DNA from: Gillisella terrae
GTDB lineage: Bacteria > Pseudomonadota > Alphaproteobacteria > Rhizobiales > Rhizobiaceae
Assembly: GCF_004801395.1 (NCBI RefSeq)
Contig: NZ_SSOA01000010.1
Span: 112,042 to 176,041 of the forward strand
Reading direction: 5' to 3'
Length of the DNA: 64,000 nt
Part shown: positions 19,104-28,321 of the stretch, one piece after another
Layout of the letters: each line of letters begins with the position of its first letter
How positions within the stretch are numbered: the stretch's first letter is position 1
The notes under the pieces: generated by a model
Database searches by the model: none
What the model saw: the letters and a program-made list of their open reading frames with translations, nothing else
Told to the model about the DNA's origin: nothing
Program-made: the position numbers and the translations under genes

Positions 19104-19936
19104 GGCCTGCTCGCAAACGTCAGCTTGTCGACACAATCAAAACGGACTAGAAGGTCTCGATCCGGCGTGCGTGCGCCGTTTTGAAAGTTGACCGGTCCCT
19201 TTACGTCTACAAGTCCAGGCGCGGCGATCAGGCCGAACTGAAGCTGAAGATCAAGGATATCTGTCAGACGCGAGTGCGCTATGGCTATCGTCGTGTGCAT
19301 GTCCTGATCAGGCGTGACGGGTGGCCCGTAAACCCAAAGAGAATCTATCGCCTTTACAAGGAGATGGGCCTCCAGATTCGCAACAAGGTTCCGAAGAGAC
19401 GCGTCAAGGCGAAGCTGCGGGCTGACCGCGCCGAGCCAGCACATTCCAACCATGTCTGGGCTATGGATTTCGCTCATGACCAGTTGGCCACAGACCGCAA
19501 GATCAGGGTTCTGACCGTGATTGATACCTTCTCGCGCTTCTCACCGGCGGTTGATGCGCGCTTCAGCTACAAAGGCGAAGACGTTGTCCTCACACTTGAG
19601 CGCGTGTGTCGGCAAGTCGGCTATCCGGCCACGATCCGTGTTGATAACGGCAGTGAATTCATCTCTCGCGACCTCGATCTGTGGGCTTACCAAAAGGGCG
19701 TCACACTCGATTTCTCCCGGCCAGGCAAACCAACCGACAACAGTTATATCGAAAGCTTCAATGAGAAATTCCGGGCCGAATGCTTGAATACCCACTGGTT
19801 CATGAGCCTTGACGACGCCCGCTCAAAGATGGAGGATTGGCGTAGAGACTATAACGAGTTCCGGCCACACAGCGCGATCGGCAACAAGGTGCCGATTTCG
19901 CTCATGAACGGCTCATCGGCACTCACGCCGAACTGA
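19087..19936 (+). pseudogene. IS3-family transposase OrfB, interrupted by TAG
   Basis: In the -1 frame the reading continues from the slippery site as KKALRPARKRQLVDTIKTD and meets TAG at 19148-19150, where related proteins usually have Trp or Gln. After the stop the frame is open to 19936 with the full integrase core: D in VWAMDFAHD, D in IRVDNGSEF and E in SYIESFNEKFRAECLN. A TTG at 19181 could restart a 251-residue product, but the fused OrfAB cannot be made without readthrough. Confidence 0.8.
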
Positions 19937-20144
19937 GCCTTAACCCCGGAAAATTCTAGTTCTCTCTGGACCAAAATTGGGGAGTACCTCAAAATTCATG
20001 CCCCGCATTGAAACTGCAGTCGCGTTTGCCTCTTCACTTGGGCGTTTCGGTCCGATAAAATCTTTATTTCCATTTTTAAGAGTATATTTTTTGAAATTTT
20101 TTATTACCTATTTGCTGCGCTCATCAACAAGGGAGATTTTATAA

Positions 20145-22934
20145 TTGTATAAACATTGCATCATAACAAAGAAATACCCTGGAATAAATGGATTAAATTT
20201 TGAATGGTCCTCATCAAAATTCTTAGCAAATATACTTATCTCTAAGGGGTATGAGGTTGATATTATAATCACCGACATGACAATTGATAAATTAAATATA
20301 GAACAATCATCCAATATTGAGAAATTTCCATATTTTTACTTATTAAAAAATTTAGTAAATACTGATAAAGAACTCTACGCACCGGTGGATGCCATCTCGG
20401 AAGCCTATTGTATCTACCGTGCGGTCTCACACAAACAATATGATTGCCTTCACTTTCATGACCGTGGGGGGGCTGGGTTTTATTGCACAATGGCGCGCAG
20501 GCAGGGATTAATGTCTGCAACTATCGTCACACATCTTAATGGCAGCTCGCTTTCGGTGCGCAAAGACACAAACTATCCACCAGACATAAGCCAACTCGAG
20601 TGTGAAGCGATCGAGCGAACGCAGATTGAATTGTCTGACGAAGTGGTGGTAACCAATGTTACTCTACTAAGTCACTATCAGACGCTTGGTATCAGGCTTC
20701 CGACGCTGAATCTTCACGTGCCGCTGTTGGGCGGCGATTCCGAGGCAGAATTAGTGAAAGCCTCTTTTGTAACGCGAAGTATTTTGGGACGTGACATCAA
20801 TGAACTTGTTTTCATTGGATCGCACGATCTCCAGGAAGGACTACCATTTTTTATTGACGCCATTACGCGTCTTTCTAACAATATTAATCCTGACATCACA
20901 ATCATTGGCGAATTTTCCCGATGGAGATTCGAGTTTACCGGTGCGTTCGTACTGAGAAGACTTTCGGACTATCGTGGACATATTCGGTTCTTGAATGTCG
21001 ATACTCCCGACCAATTGGCGTCGTTGCTAACCTCAAAGCCAAACGCACTATGTTTCGTGCCACCGTCACTAGCAAGTCCCTTTTTTAGTATTGCTCATTG
21101 TTTCAAGCTGGGCCTACCCTTTCTTACTACAGACGGAGCAGAGGCAGCGCGACTGGTTGCCCCACAGGATCACAGTATTTGTTTTTCAGGACCGACGCCC
21201 ATAAATCTTGCAAGGGCAATTGAGCGTTGCCTGAATGAAGGCGTTCCACAGATAAGATCAAACATCAGTCCAAGCGAAACCATAGCGCAATGGTATGGCT
21301 GGATCGCCAATCTGCGCAAGAAAGAGATACATCATGAGCAATCGGCAGACATGCCACTTGTTTCTGTTTGTGTAACGCACCATGAGAGACCGGCCTTGCT
21401 GCGGCAGGCTATTGATGCGCTCATGAAGCAGACTTACGATAACATCGAGATTATCATAGTTGACGACGGAAGCCGCAATGTCGATGCAATCGCGCTTCTC
21501 AAAATGCTCGAGAATCAACCCACGCGCTTTCCAGTTACCGTAGTATGGTCGGACAACAGGTATCTTGGCGCAGCGAGAAACACAGCTGCAGCGCATGCAA
21601 AAGGGGATTACATCCTCTTTCATGATGATGACAATCTGTCCGTGCCGACCGAGGTTGAAGTTTTTTTGAATGCGGCAATCCATTCCGGATTTGATATCCT
21701 AACATGCATGGCGTGGATCGATCATGCAGATGATCATTACCGAGGGATTGAACACACAAACAAGATTGAATATTATCCTGTAGGCGTCGGGGGGGTATTT
21801 TCGTTCTTGGAAAATAGGTTCGGGGATGCAAATGCCTTCTTCAAACGATCAACATTCCAAGCATTAGGTGGTTTTTCAGCGCTCTACGGCATTGGACTTG
21901 AGGATTGGGAACTTTTCCTCAAGGCTTTTTTGCGGGGCTTTTCCATTGGCGTGGTGCCGGAGCCGCTTTATACATATCGTGTCAGCAGACAGGGGATGCT
22001 GTCAACAAGTTCGATATTGCAAAACTATGAACGGATCTTCAGAATGGTTGATGCTGAAGCCCCTCCATTAAATGCGGATGTTCTCCGTCTTGCTTACAGA
22101 AATACGATGCTCGAAGAAGCAGAACGTCAGACGAAACGTTTTCTTGAACGATTGCCCGGTGGGGATATTCATTTGAAGCTGATGTCCAGCGATCCGTTAT
22201 CTGACTCCGCGCGAGAGGATTTTTGCGATCTTGCCTATATCCTCGGACGCACCGCAGAATCGGTAGAACTATCGGCATTTAAGCCCTATAAGCAGGCAGA
22301 TTTCGTGCGCCGCGTGCAATTAGAAGGAGCATCAAGAGTTGCGATCCGGTCCTGCGGGCAAATCCTTGAGCCTTTTTACGGACCTCCAGACAAGCTATTT
22401 GCTCTCATTGGTTGGGCGTTTCGTGGCAAAGGTCGTCCGGTCACGTTCTCAAGAATAACCATCAACGGAAGGAGCCATCGCCCCATTTTCAATCTCAGGG
22501 TTATCCGGCCGGATGTTCGCGATCATTTTCAAATTCGCCACGATTGCAGTTTGGGATTTCTGACACTAGTGACCACTGAAATGTCGACAAAATCCAGCCT
22601 GCAAAATTTCTTCATGCGAGACCTCCGCATCGGAAATATAGATGGACTATCTATAGGCTTAGTGACGAGGAATAAAAAAATTCAAGGCAACGTGGACACA
22701 TATGTACCCTGTATTGAAGCAACGGTTGAACTGAGGGAAATTGAAGGGCGTATATCCTATATCTCTATAGAAAGCCCTGAGCCGCGTTTTATTTTCCACA
22801 AATCTGAGGGTGAGGATCTCCGGCAGCCGGATCGGGTTACTTCCTCAAACGCTATATTCAAGATACAGTCGCAGGAGCAAAAGCTGACATTTATCGTACC
22901 CGATAGTAGTAATGTTAGGTTTCTACTATTTTAA
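20145..22934 (+). CDS. Large two-domain glycosyltransferase (GT-B-like plus GT2)
   Basis: A 929-residue protein likely started by TTG 20145 after AGGGAG. Residues 1-395 look like a GT-B/GT4-type glycosyltransferase (N-terminal YPGINGLNFEWSSSKFLANILISKGYEV, later SLASPFFSIAHCFKLGLPFLTTDGAEAARLV). Residues about 402-660 are a GT2 domain: MPLVSVCVTHHERPALLRQAI, IIVDDGS, LFHDDDN and GLEDWELFLKAF. The last 230 residues (from about 700) match no family I recognise. The 5' part is strongly AT-rich compared with the chromosome, a sign of transfer. It probably extends a surface polysaccharide in the cytoplasm; sugar donors are unknown. Confidence 0.85.
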   Translation: MYKHCIITKKYPGINGLNFEWSSSKFLANILISKGYEVDIIITDMTIDKLNIEQSSNIEKFPYFYLLKNLVNTDKELYAPVDAISEAYCIYRAVSHKQYDCLHFHDRGGAGFYCTMARRQGLMSATIVTHLNGSSLSVRKDTNYPPDISQLECEAIERTQIELSDEVVVTNVTLLSHYQTLGIRLPTLNLHVPLLGGDSEAELVKASFVTRSILGRDINELVFIGSHDLQEGLPFFIDAITRLSNNINPDITIIGEFSRWRFEFTGAFVLRRLSDYRGHIRFLNVDTPDQLASLLTSKPNALCFVPPSLASPFFSIAHCFKLGLPFLTTDGAEAARLVAPQDHSICFSGPTPINLARAIERCLNEGVPQIRSNISPSETIAQWYGWIANLRKKEIHHEQSADMPLVSVCVTHHERPALLRQAIDALMKQTYDNIEIIIVDDGSRNVDAIALLKMLENQPTRFPVTVVWSDNRYLGAARNTAAAHAKGDYILFHDDDNLSVPTEVEVFLNAAIHSGFDILTCMAWIDHADDHYRGIEHTNKIEYYPVGVGGVFSFLENRFGDANAFFKRSTFQALGGFSALYGIGLEDWELFLKAFLRGFSIGVVPEPLYTYRVSRQGMLSTSSILQNYERIFRMVDAEAPPLNADVLRLAYRNTMLEEAERQTKRFLERLPGGDIHLKLMSSDPLSDSAREDFCDLAYILGRTAESVELSAFKPYKQADFVRRVQLEGASRVAIRSCGQILEPFYGPPDKLFALIGWAFRGKGRPVTFSRITINGRSHRPIFNLRVIRPDVRDHFQIRHDCSLGFLTLVTTEMSTKSSLQNFFMRDLRIGNIDGLSIGLVTRNKKIQGNVDTYVPCIEATVELREIEGRISYISIESPEPRFIFHKSEGEDLRQPDRVTSSNAIFKIQSQEQKLTFIVPDSSNVRFLLF

Positions 22935-23359
22935 AACGACTAAGCCGAAGGGAAGAATGGCCCCTCCGGCCGACATCCTCTTCATCAGTTCAGGCTCTCA
23001 TCATTCGCTGGAGATTTTCCAACTTAAGTTTATGCTTGGGTATCTTTTATCGTTATCTTTCATTATACTTATGCGGTATTAAAAAATTCCTGCGATCAGA
23101 AACCACAGCCGGATATCACAAAACACAAGACCGCCGCAACAAGCCTGATATAAAAGCCGCCTCATTTGGCGCGAAATGTAAAGTAACGGCGGCATATAAT
23201 ATTGTCATCGTCGACCCTCTTGCCTTGATTAAACACCGTGATAACTTTATCTTGACAGAGAAATAATAATATTAGCATGAACGTTGCGCTAGAGAGACAT
23301 ATTGGCAATCGCCATTTAAAGTCTTGATGAGAATTGATCAAAATGGAAATGATACGATA
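22935..23359. other. AT-rich spacer between glycosyltransferase genes
   Basis: About 400 bases, notably AT-rich from 23030. A 76-codon open frame at 23036 has no ribosome-binding site or family resemblance and is not called. It probably contains the promoter of the next gene; no terminator with a T-run is visible. Confidence 0.4.
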
Positions 23360-24973
23360 ATGTCAAAGAATATTTCGCGAATCGTCTTCACCGGTGATTT
23401 TTTTCGGTCGGCGAATGGCGGCACGGATCAATTGAATGTTGTCAAATGGTTGTGTGATCGAGTCGGAGGCTTATTTACGCAACTTACCTCGTTGCCGCAA
23501 GAAATCATAATCCCCTTGATTGGACAATCAGTCTCCGAAGCACTGGCTATACAGAGCGGACTAACCGAACCGACCCTAGACAACTGGGCCAAAATCTTTT
23601 GGGACAAAGCCTCTTTAGATGTGGTGGATCTGATCAGGCGGCATTATGCCGACGCGCTGATTGTGACGATTGAAATGCCCCCGGTTCTTGAGGATGCTTT
23701 GGATCGTGCAGATGTGCCTTGGATTGATATCAGTATATCTCCATTGCGCTTCATGCCTGATTGGGCGTTTCACGTAAAATTTTCTAATCATTTTAATATT
23801 GATGACGTAAACCATCTCCTTCTCACGGAGAAAGAGATTTCAGAATTTGCTGGCCATGTCAGTTCTTGGTATGGTCCTGCAGATATCAACGTCCCGACGA
23901 TAGTCTTCTTTGCCCAGACTCCTAGAGATCGAACTTTGATTCACAATGGCGGTTTCCGGACAGAAAAGGACGTACTAGATATCATCGACTCCCTGAGGGG
24001 CGGTAGACCAATATTGATCAAGGATCATCCGTGGAACACATCAAGCGATGTAGTTAATGCGCTTATTTCGGCCGGGGGAGTAACCACCAACCTCAACACT
24101 TACGCGCTTCTATCATGCGCCTCTGTCGAAGTGGTCACTCTTTCATCCTCCGTCGGTCGAGAAGCTGCGGCTTTCGGGCGCAGGTCCACGATTATTAGCC
24201 CCGATGTGCAAAACTGGGCTTTCTCAGGTGTCGACGTTTTACAGCACGCATTGTCCCCTCGTTTTTGGGGACCGTTATTTCGTTCCGTAGGCATTGATGT
24301 GTCGCCCATTTCAGAGCCCACCTGGCGTCCAAATTTTCTAAGGGAAAGTCTTCCTCCACAGGGATTGGATCTTGCAGTTTGGGAAACTAAACTTAAGCCG
24401 TTTTATAGCCGCTCTCCAGAAGAGCGTCTTGCGCTGACAGAGAAAGCCATCAACGAAAGAAGGACTTTGGTGGAGCGATGGGCGGCAATCGACACTGATG
24501 AGGCAATGCATTGGGACGCTCGGGCTGCTATAGCTGCAGGTTACCTGGAGGACCAGATGTCGATTGCAGATTTCGGGTGTGCTACAATGAACCTACGTCG
24601 CCATCTACGCCCAGATCAACGCTATATTCCGATTGATGTCGTCGCACGCAATGACGAAACCCTGGTCTGTGACCTAAATAAGGAAGTACCGCCGATAACA
24701 GGTGCAACCGCAGCGGCTTTTTTAGGGGTGATTGAATATTTGTTCGATCCTGAAAGCCTGCTTTCCAATGTGCGGCTCCAGTACGACGTATTAGTGCTGA
24801 GCTATTGTATTGCACCCTATGGCAAAAATGATGTTGGTCGTCGTGAGCACGCTTGGGTAAACGACCTGACAGAAGAGAGTCTCTTGGATATGTTCAAGAG
24901 GACGGGGTGGCACGCAGGGGATGGCCGGTTAATAGATGGTGTACAAAAGATTTGGCGGTTGACTGCCGCTTAA
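23360..24973 (+). CDS. Capsule-synthesis/glycosyltransferase-like protein fused to a methyltransferase
   Basis: From ATG 23360 it has 537 residues; in-frame TTG 23324 and ATG 23327 would add 11-12. The middle part (PILIKDHPWNTSS, CASVEVVTLSSSVGREAAAFGRRSTII) resembles capsule export/Kdo-transferase-like folds, in which a Ser-Ser-x-Gly motif binds the nucleotide sugar. From about residue 395 the sequence reads SIADFGCATMNLRRHLRP...YIPIDVV and FLGVIEYLFDPESLL, the SAM-binding motifs of a class I methyltransferase. A glycosyltransferase with a built-in O-methyltransferase could cap a polysaccharide chain. That role is inference. Confidence 0.65.
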   Translation: MSKNISRIVFTGDFFRSANGGTDQLNVVKWLCDRVGGLFTQLTSLPQEIIIPLIGQSVSEALAIQSGLTEPTLDNWAKIFWDKASLDVVDLIRRHYADALIVTIEMPPVLEDALDRADVPWIDISISPLRFMPDWAFHVKFSNHFNIDDVNHLLLTEKEISEFAGHVSSWYGPADINVPTIVFFAQTPRDRTLIHNGGFRTEKDVLDIIDSLRGGRPILIKDHPWNTSSDVVNALISAGGVTTNLNTYALLSCASVEVVTLSSSVGREAAAFGRRSTIISPDVQNWAFSGVDVLQHALSPRFWGPLFRSVGIDVSPISEPTWRPNFLRESLPPQGLDLAVWETKLKPFYSRSPEERLALTEKAINERRTLVERWAAIDTDEAMHWDARAAIAAGYLEDQMSIADFGCATMNLRRHLRPDQRYIPIDVVARNDETLVCDLNKEVPPITGATAAAFLGVIEYLFDPESLLSNVRLQYDVLVLSYCIAPYGKNDVGRREHAWVNDLTEESLLDMFKRTGWHAGDGRLIDGVQKIWRLTAA

Positions 24974-25135
24974 CTGGCCTGTAGCTCAAGATTTGAGAAT
25001 GTTGATATGGAATATGATGCCAGCGGTGATCCAATCTAGCGGCAATAGAACTAAGACGTGCCATGCTTCAAATGAGCCGGATGTCTTCTGAGGCTATGTC
25101 GAACTAGTTTCCAATAACAGTAATAGTAAATATTG

Positions 25136-27478
25136 ATGGATGCAGGATTAATGGTTTTCCCGAAAACGACAAATGGAAAATTAAAAATAGTGCGATCTAG
25201 TGCTTTTTTTGATCATGATTGGTATATTGATACAAATCATGATGTAAAAAAAGCTGGTGTAGATCCTGCTTTGCATTATCTACAGTATGGCGCAAAGGAG
25301 GGACGAGACCCAAGCAAACGTTTTTCAACAGAACGTTATAAGAACGATTTTCCAGAGATCAGAGTGACAGGCGAAAATCCGCTCGTTCACTATGCTCGCG
25401 TTAACCATTCGTCTACGGGTAAACTTTACGGAAATATGCCCCGGCCTGAGCCGATAAAGACAGGTTCTTCGATTCCGAGAATATTCCACAGCGTCTGGCT
25501 GAGTGGAGATTCTGTTCCAACACCGCTTCGGTTGGGTTTCGAAAGTTTTGCCAAGACACATCCAGATTTTGAAATAAGAAAGTGGTCGCTGGACTCGATA
25601 AAAGACGATGACTGTGGTTTCCTTCACGAAGCTATTGCGCAGAAAAAGTGGGCATTCGCGACGGATTATATCCGACTGAAAGCGCTATACGAATTCGGTG
25701 GTATTTATGCGGACGGCGATGTCGCATTCTATAAGCGTGTGGATGGCTACCTTGATTTTGACAGTGTCTTTTGCTGGGAAAATCACTTTGCTATTGGGCC
25801 GCATTTTTTGATGTCCAAGCCAAGAAATCCGCTTATCGGCCGACTTCTCGACATTTACAGAGGGCGCAAGCTTGTCCTAGGGCAGAATCTTGACCTCACG
25901 CCGATGCCTGTCATCGTCACTTGGCTGTTCGCGACAGAATTGGGTATGCGGCTGGACGGCAGTCGTCAGATCCTGGCTGGTAACAATCTGATTGAAAGTG
26001 AAAAATTCTTCACCACCAGTTTCGGCGATGGTCAGTGCATAGCAGAACATATGTACTATGGTGGTTGGACGGATCCCTCCCACAATTCCTATAAGGATTC
26101 GCTAGTTGACATTGCACGTGAGTGGGAACAGCAATACGATTCTAAATATCAACGCCGACTTCGCCTTATCATGCCAGCCCGCCAGCAATGGGCATACTAC
26201 TTTCTAGCAAACGCCGAAAAGGCATTCCCGTCATTAGGCGAAGTTTCAGAACTAGAGACTTTTAGGAGCTTTAAAAATCGCTTACTGGGCGGAAGCTTGA
26301 GCTCGAAAAACAAGATCCTTAGCGAGGCAGCCAAAGCCAGTCCCTTAAAAGTCATTTCACAATGGCACCTTAAGCCACTTAACAAAGGTGTTGAGGGAAC
26401 ATTTGAAATAAAAGAAAAACACACTGTCACGGCTGCCGTGTACAATTCCATACAGCGCCAAGAGCATAAAATTGATATTGTCCTCCCGATGTACAATGTT
26501 GAAAAGTATCTCGTTCGTTGTTTAAAATCCCTTCAAATGCAGACGTATTTAAATTTTGAAGTCCTGATGATTGATGATGGATCGACTGATAATAGTGGCC
26601 TGATAGCTCAGGCAATGTCAAAGGCCGATTCCCGTTTCCGCTATTATCGCAAAGAGAATGGCGGGCTGGGAGATGCTCGAAATTTTGCAATCCCCTATCT
26701 AGACTCTGACCTTGTTACTTTTATTGACAGTGATGACTTTCTTGAAACAGTACATCTCGAAAAGCTTGAAGCGAAGTTTCGCCAAGGACACGACATGGCG
26801 ATATGCAACTTCCGGCTGACTATGCCAGACGGTCGCCTTACTGAAACGCGAGAACTTGACAAATTCTGGGGTGAAGAAGATCCCGTGATACACGCACTTA
26901 TCTCAAACTACGAATGCTATGCGTGGAATAAAATGTATCGGACTGAAACGTTTACACAGAATCCAAATGCGCGCTACTCGCTCGGCTGGTTTGAGGACCT
27001 CGCGCTCACTCCCGCACTGATTTGTGGTGCAAAAGACTTAAGTTTTGTCAGTGACTGTACGTACAATTATGTTCAGAGACCAGGATCCATTTTGGCAAAT
27101 GCACGTAAAAATCTAGAACGAAACATTGAAGTGTTTGCTTCCTTTAATATGCTAAAAAAGCATGAAGGTACAGTTCCCGAGAACTACTGGAAGCTGTATA
27201 TGGAGTGGATGGCTCCGAAGCACTATTTTTATTGGCGCATTATTGCAATCCTGAGTGAGCGATCTCATGGAGAGAGAGTGTCGTTTTCTGATGTTTTTTC
27301 TAGGACTCTCAATCGAGAAGTTCCTGAATGGGCCCAAACGCCATATATGGAGCATTTTACTCGTGAAGCGCCTAGCCATGCAATTCGGTCGAGGCGCGAA
27401 GATCTCGTCCGCGCATTTCAGACAAACGATCTGGAGTTTTATGGACAAGTTAAAGGCACGGCGGAATTCGGTTTATGA
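25136..27478 (+). CDS. Two-domain glycosyltransferase (GT32 DXD type plus GT2)
   Basis: About 780 residues; ATG 25136 is used, with ATG 25151 also possible, and neither has a strong ribosome-binding site. Residues 18-95 match a short repeat often found beside bacterial glycosyltransferases (FFDHDWYIDTNHDVKKAGVDPALHYLQYGAKEGRDPSKRF). Residues about 112-280 are a GT32-like catalytic domain: IPRIFHSVWLSGD, ATDYIRLKALYEFGGIYADGDV with the DXD motif. Residues about 443-690 are GT2: IDIVLPMYNVEKYLVRCLKSL, MIDDGSTDNSG, FIDSDDF. Probably a bifunctional polysaccharide glycosyltransferase; sugars unknown. Confidence 0.87.
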   Translation: MDAGLMVFPKTTNGKLKIVRSSAFFDHDWYIDTNHDVKKAGVDPALHYLQYGAKEGRDPSKRFSTERYKNDFPEIRVTGENPLVHYARVNHSSTGKLYGNMPRPEPIKTGSSIPRIFHSVWLSGDSVPTPLRLGFESFAKTHPDFEIRKWSLDSIKDDDCGFLHEAIAQKKWAFATDYIRLKALYEFGGIYADGDVAFYKRVDGYLDFDSVFCWENHFAIGPHFLMSKPRNPLIGRLLDIYRGRKLVLGQNLDLTPMPVIVTWLFATELGMRLDGSRQILAGNNLIESEKFFTTSFGDGQCIAEHMYYGGWTDPSHNSYKDSLVDIAREWEQQYDSKYQRRLRLIMPARQQWAYYFLANAEKAFPSLGEVSELETFRSFKNRLLGGSLSSKNKILSEAAKASPLKVISQWHLKPLNKGVEGTFEIKEKHTVTAAVYNSIQRQEHKIDIVLPMYNVEKYLVRCLKSLQMQTYLNFEVLMIDDGSTDNSGLIAQAMSKADSRFRYYRKENGGLGDARNFAIPYLDSDLVTFIDSDDFLETVHLEKLEAKFRQGHDMAICNFRLTMPDGRLTETRELDKFWGEEDPVIHALISNYECYAWNKMYRTETFTQNPNARYSLGWFEDLALTPALICGAKDLSFVSDCTYNYVQRPGSILANARKNLERNIEVFASFNMLKKHEGTVPENYWKLYMEWMAPKHYFYWRIIAILSERSHGERVSFSDVFSRTLNREVPEWAQTPYMEHFTREAPSHAIRSRREDLVRAFQTNDLEFYGQVKGTAEFGL

Positions 27479-27488
27479 TAGGTAAATT

Positions 27489-28313
27489 ATGCCCCTCATT
27501 TTAAATATTCATCGGTCTAATACATCAAATATTGGCGACATTAAATCGTCGCCGTTTAATTTCTTTGACGTTCCTGGTTGGGACATTGTGAGGCATGACA
27601 TTCTTGAATCTGTCAATTCAAATCATCGGGCGCAATGGGAGGCGAGCTTCGACGCGGCGGACTGCGTCGTTATTGGTGGTGGCGGGTTGTTTGGGATTGA
27701 TTTTTTCGAGCCCGCGCTAAACGAGGCTTATCGGAGGCGGAGGCCTGACCAAAAATTTGTTACGTGGGGTGCTGGGCACAATAACTATCAGGTGGGATCT
27801 TGGCGCGAGATGAAATATAATCTGGATCTTATCCCTTTCAATTACGACCTGATTGGACTGCGTGATGCCAATCAGATTTATGACTGGGTTCCTTGCCCGT
27901 CGTGCATGGATCCAGCTTTTGATGAATATTATGAAATCACCGAAGACGTTGTTTTTTTTAAACATATTGAAACGGATCTCGATGAATACACATTGAGTAT
28001 ATTGCCAAAAAACATCCGCGTAATAGACAACTATACTTCTTTTCATGATGTAATAAAGTATCTAGCTAGTGCCGAATTGGTTTTAACAAGTAGCTTCCAC
28101 GGTGCATATTGGGCGACCCTATTGGGACGACGCGTAGTAGCGTTTCCATTTTCATCAAAATTTTACAGTCTGCGCCATCCTGTTGCTTTAAGTGATATTC
28201 AAGACTGGAAGCGTATGGCACAGCAAGCGCGAACTTATCCCCAAGCGCTTGAGGAATGTCGAGGCGCGAATATCAAATTTCATCAAAAATTCCTTGATTA
28301 TCTTGCGCCGTAA
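27489..28313 (+). CDS. Polysaccharide pyruvyl transferase family protein
   Basis: A 274-residue protein starting 10 bases after the preceding glycosyltransferase. It has the family features NTSNIGDIKSSPF at the N-terminus, CVVIGGGGLFGIDFFEPALNEAY, FVTWGAGHN, and the C-terminal LVLTSSFHGAYWATLLGRRVVAFPFSSKFY. Members add a pyruvate ketal from phosphoenolpyruvate to a sugar of an exopolysaccharide or cell-wall polymer, giving it negative charge. Location and gene order suggest it acts on the polymer made by the upstream glycosyltransferases. Confidence 0.9.
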   Translation: MPLILNIHRSNTSNIGDIKSSPFNFFDVPGWDIVRHDILESVNSNHRAQWEASFDAADCVVIGGGGLFGIDFFEPALNEAYRRRRPDQKFVTWGAGHNNYQVGSWREMKYNLDLIPFNYDLIGLRDANQIYDWVPCPSCMDPAFDEYYEITEDVVFFKHIETDLDEYTLSILPKNIRVIDNYTSFHDVIKYLASAELVLTSSFHGAYWATLLGRRVVAFPFSSKFYSLRHPVALSDIQDWKRMAQQARTYPQALEECRGANIKFHQKFLDYLAP

Positions 28314-28321
28314 TCCGGTCT

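Larger units (their letters stand above)
18761..19986 (+). mobile_element. IS3-family (IS407-type) insertion sequence
   Basis: An orfA/orfB pair flanked by imperfect terminal inverted repeats of about 40 bp. The left end is TGCCCCCAATAAATTAGG... to GAACTGGAATTTTCC (18761-18800); the right end, complemented, is TACTCCCCAATTTTGG... to GAACTAGAATTTTCC (19948-19986). A clear target duplication was not found. OrfB carries an internal TAG, so the copy is probably inactive. It splits the mannose gene from the glycosyltransferases. Confidence 0.85.

Noticed and set aside
18755..19990. Target-site duplication of the IS3 element
   Set aside because: Bases flanking the inverted repeats do not form a clear short direct repeat, so none is claimed.
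23036..23266. 76-codon frame in the AT-rich spacer
   Set aside because: No ribosome-binding site, no family resemblance; likely chance.
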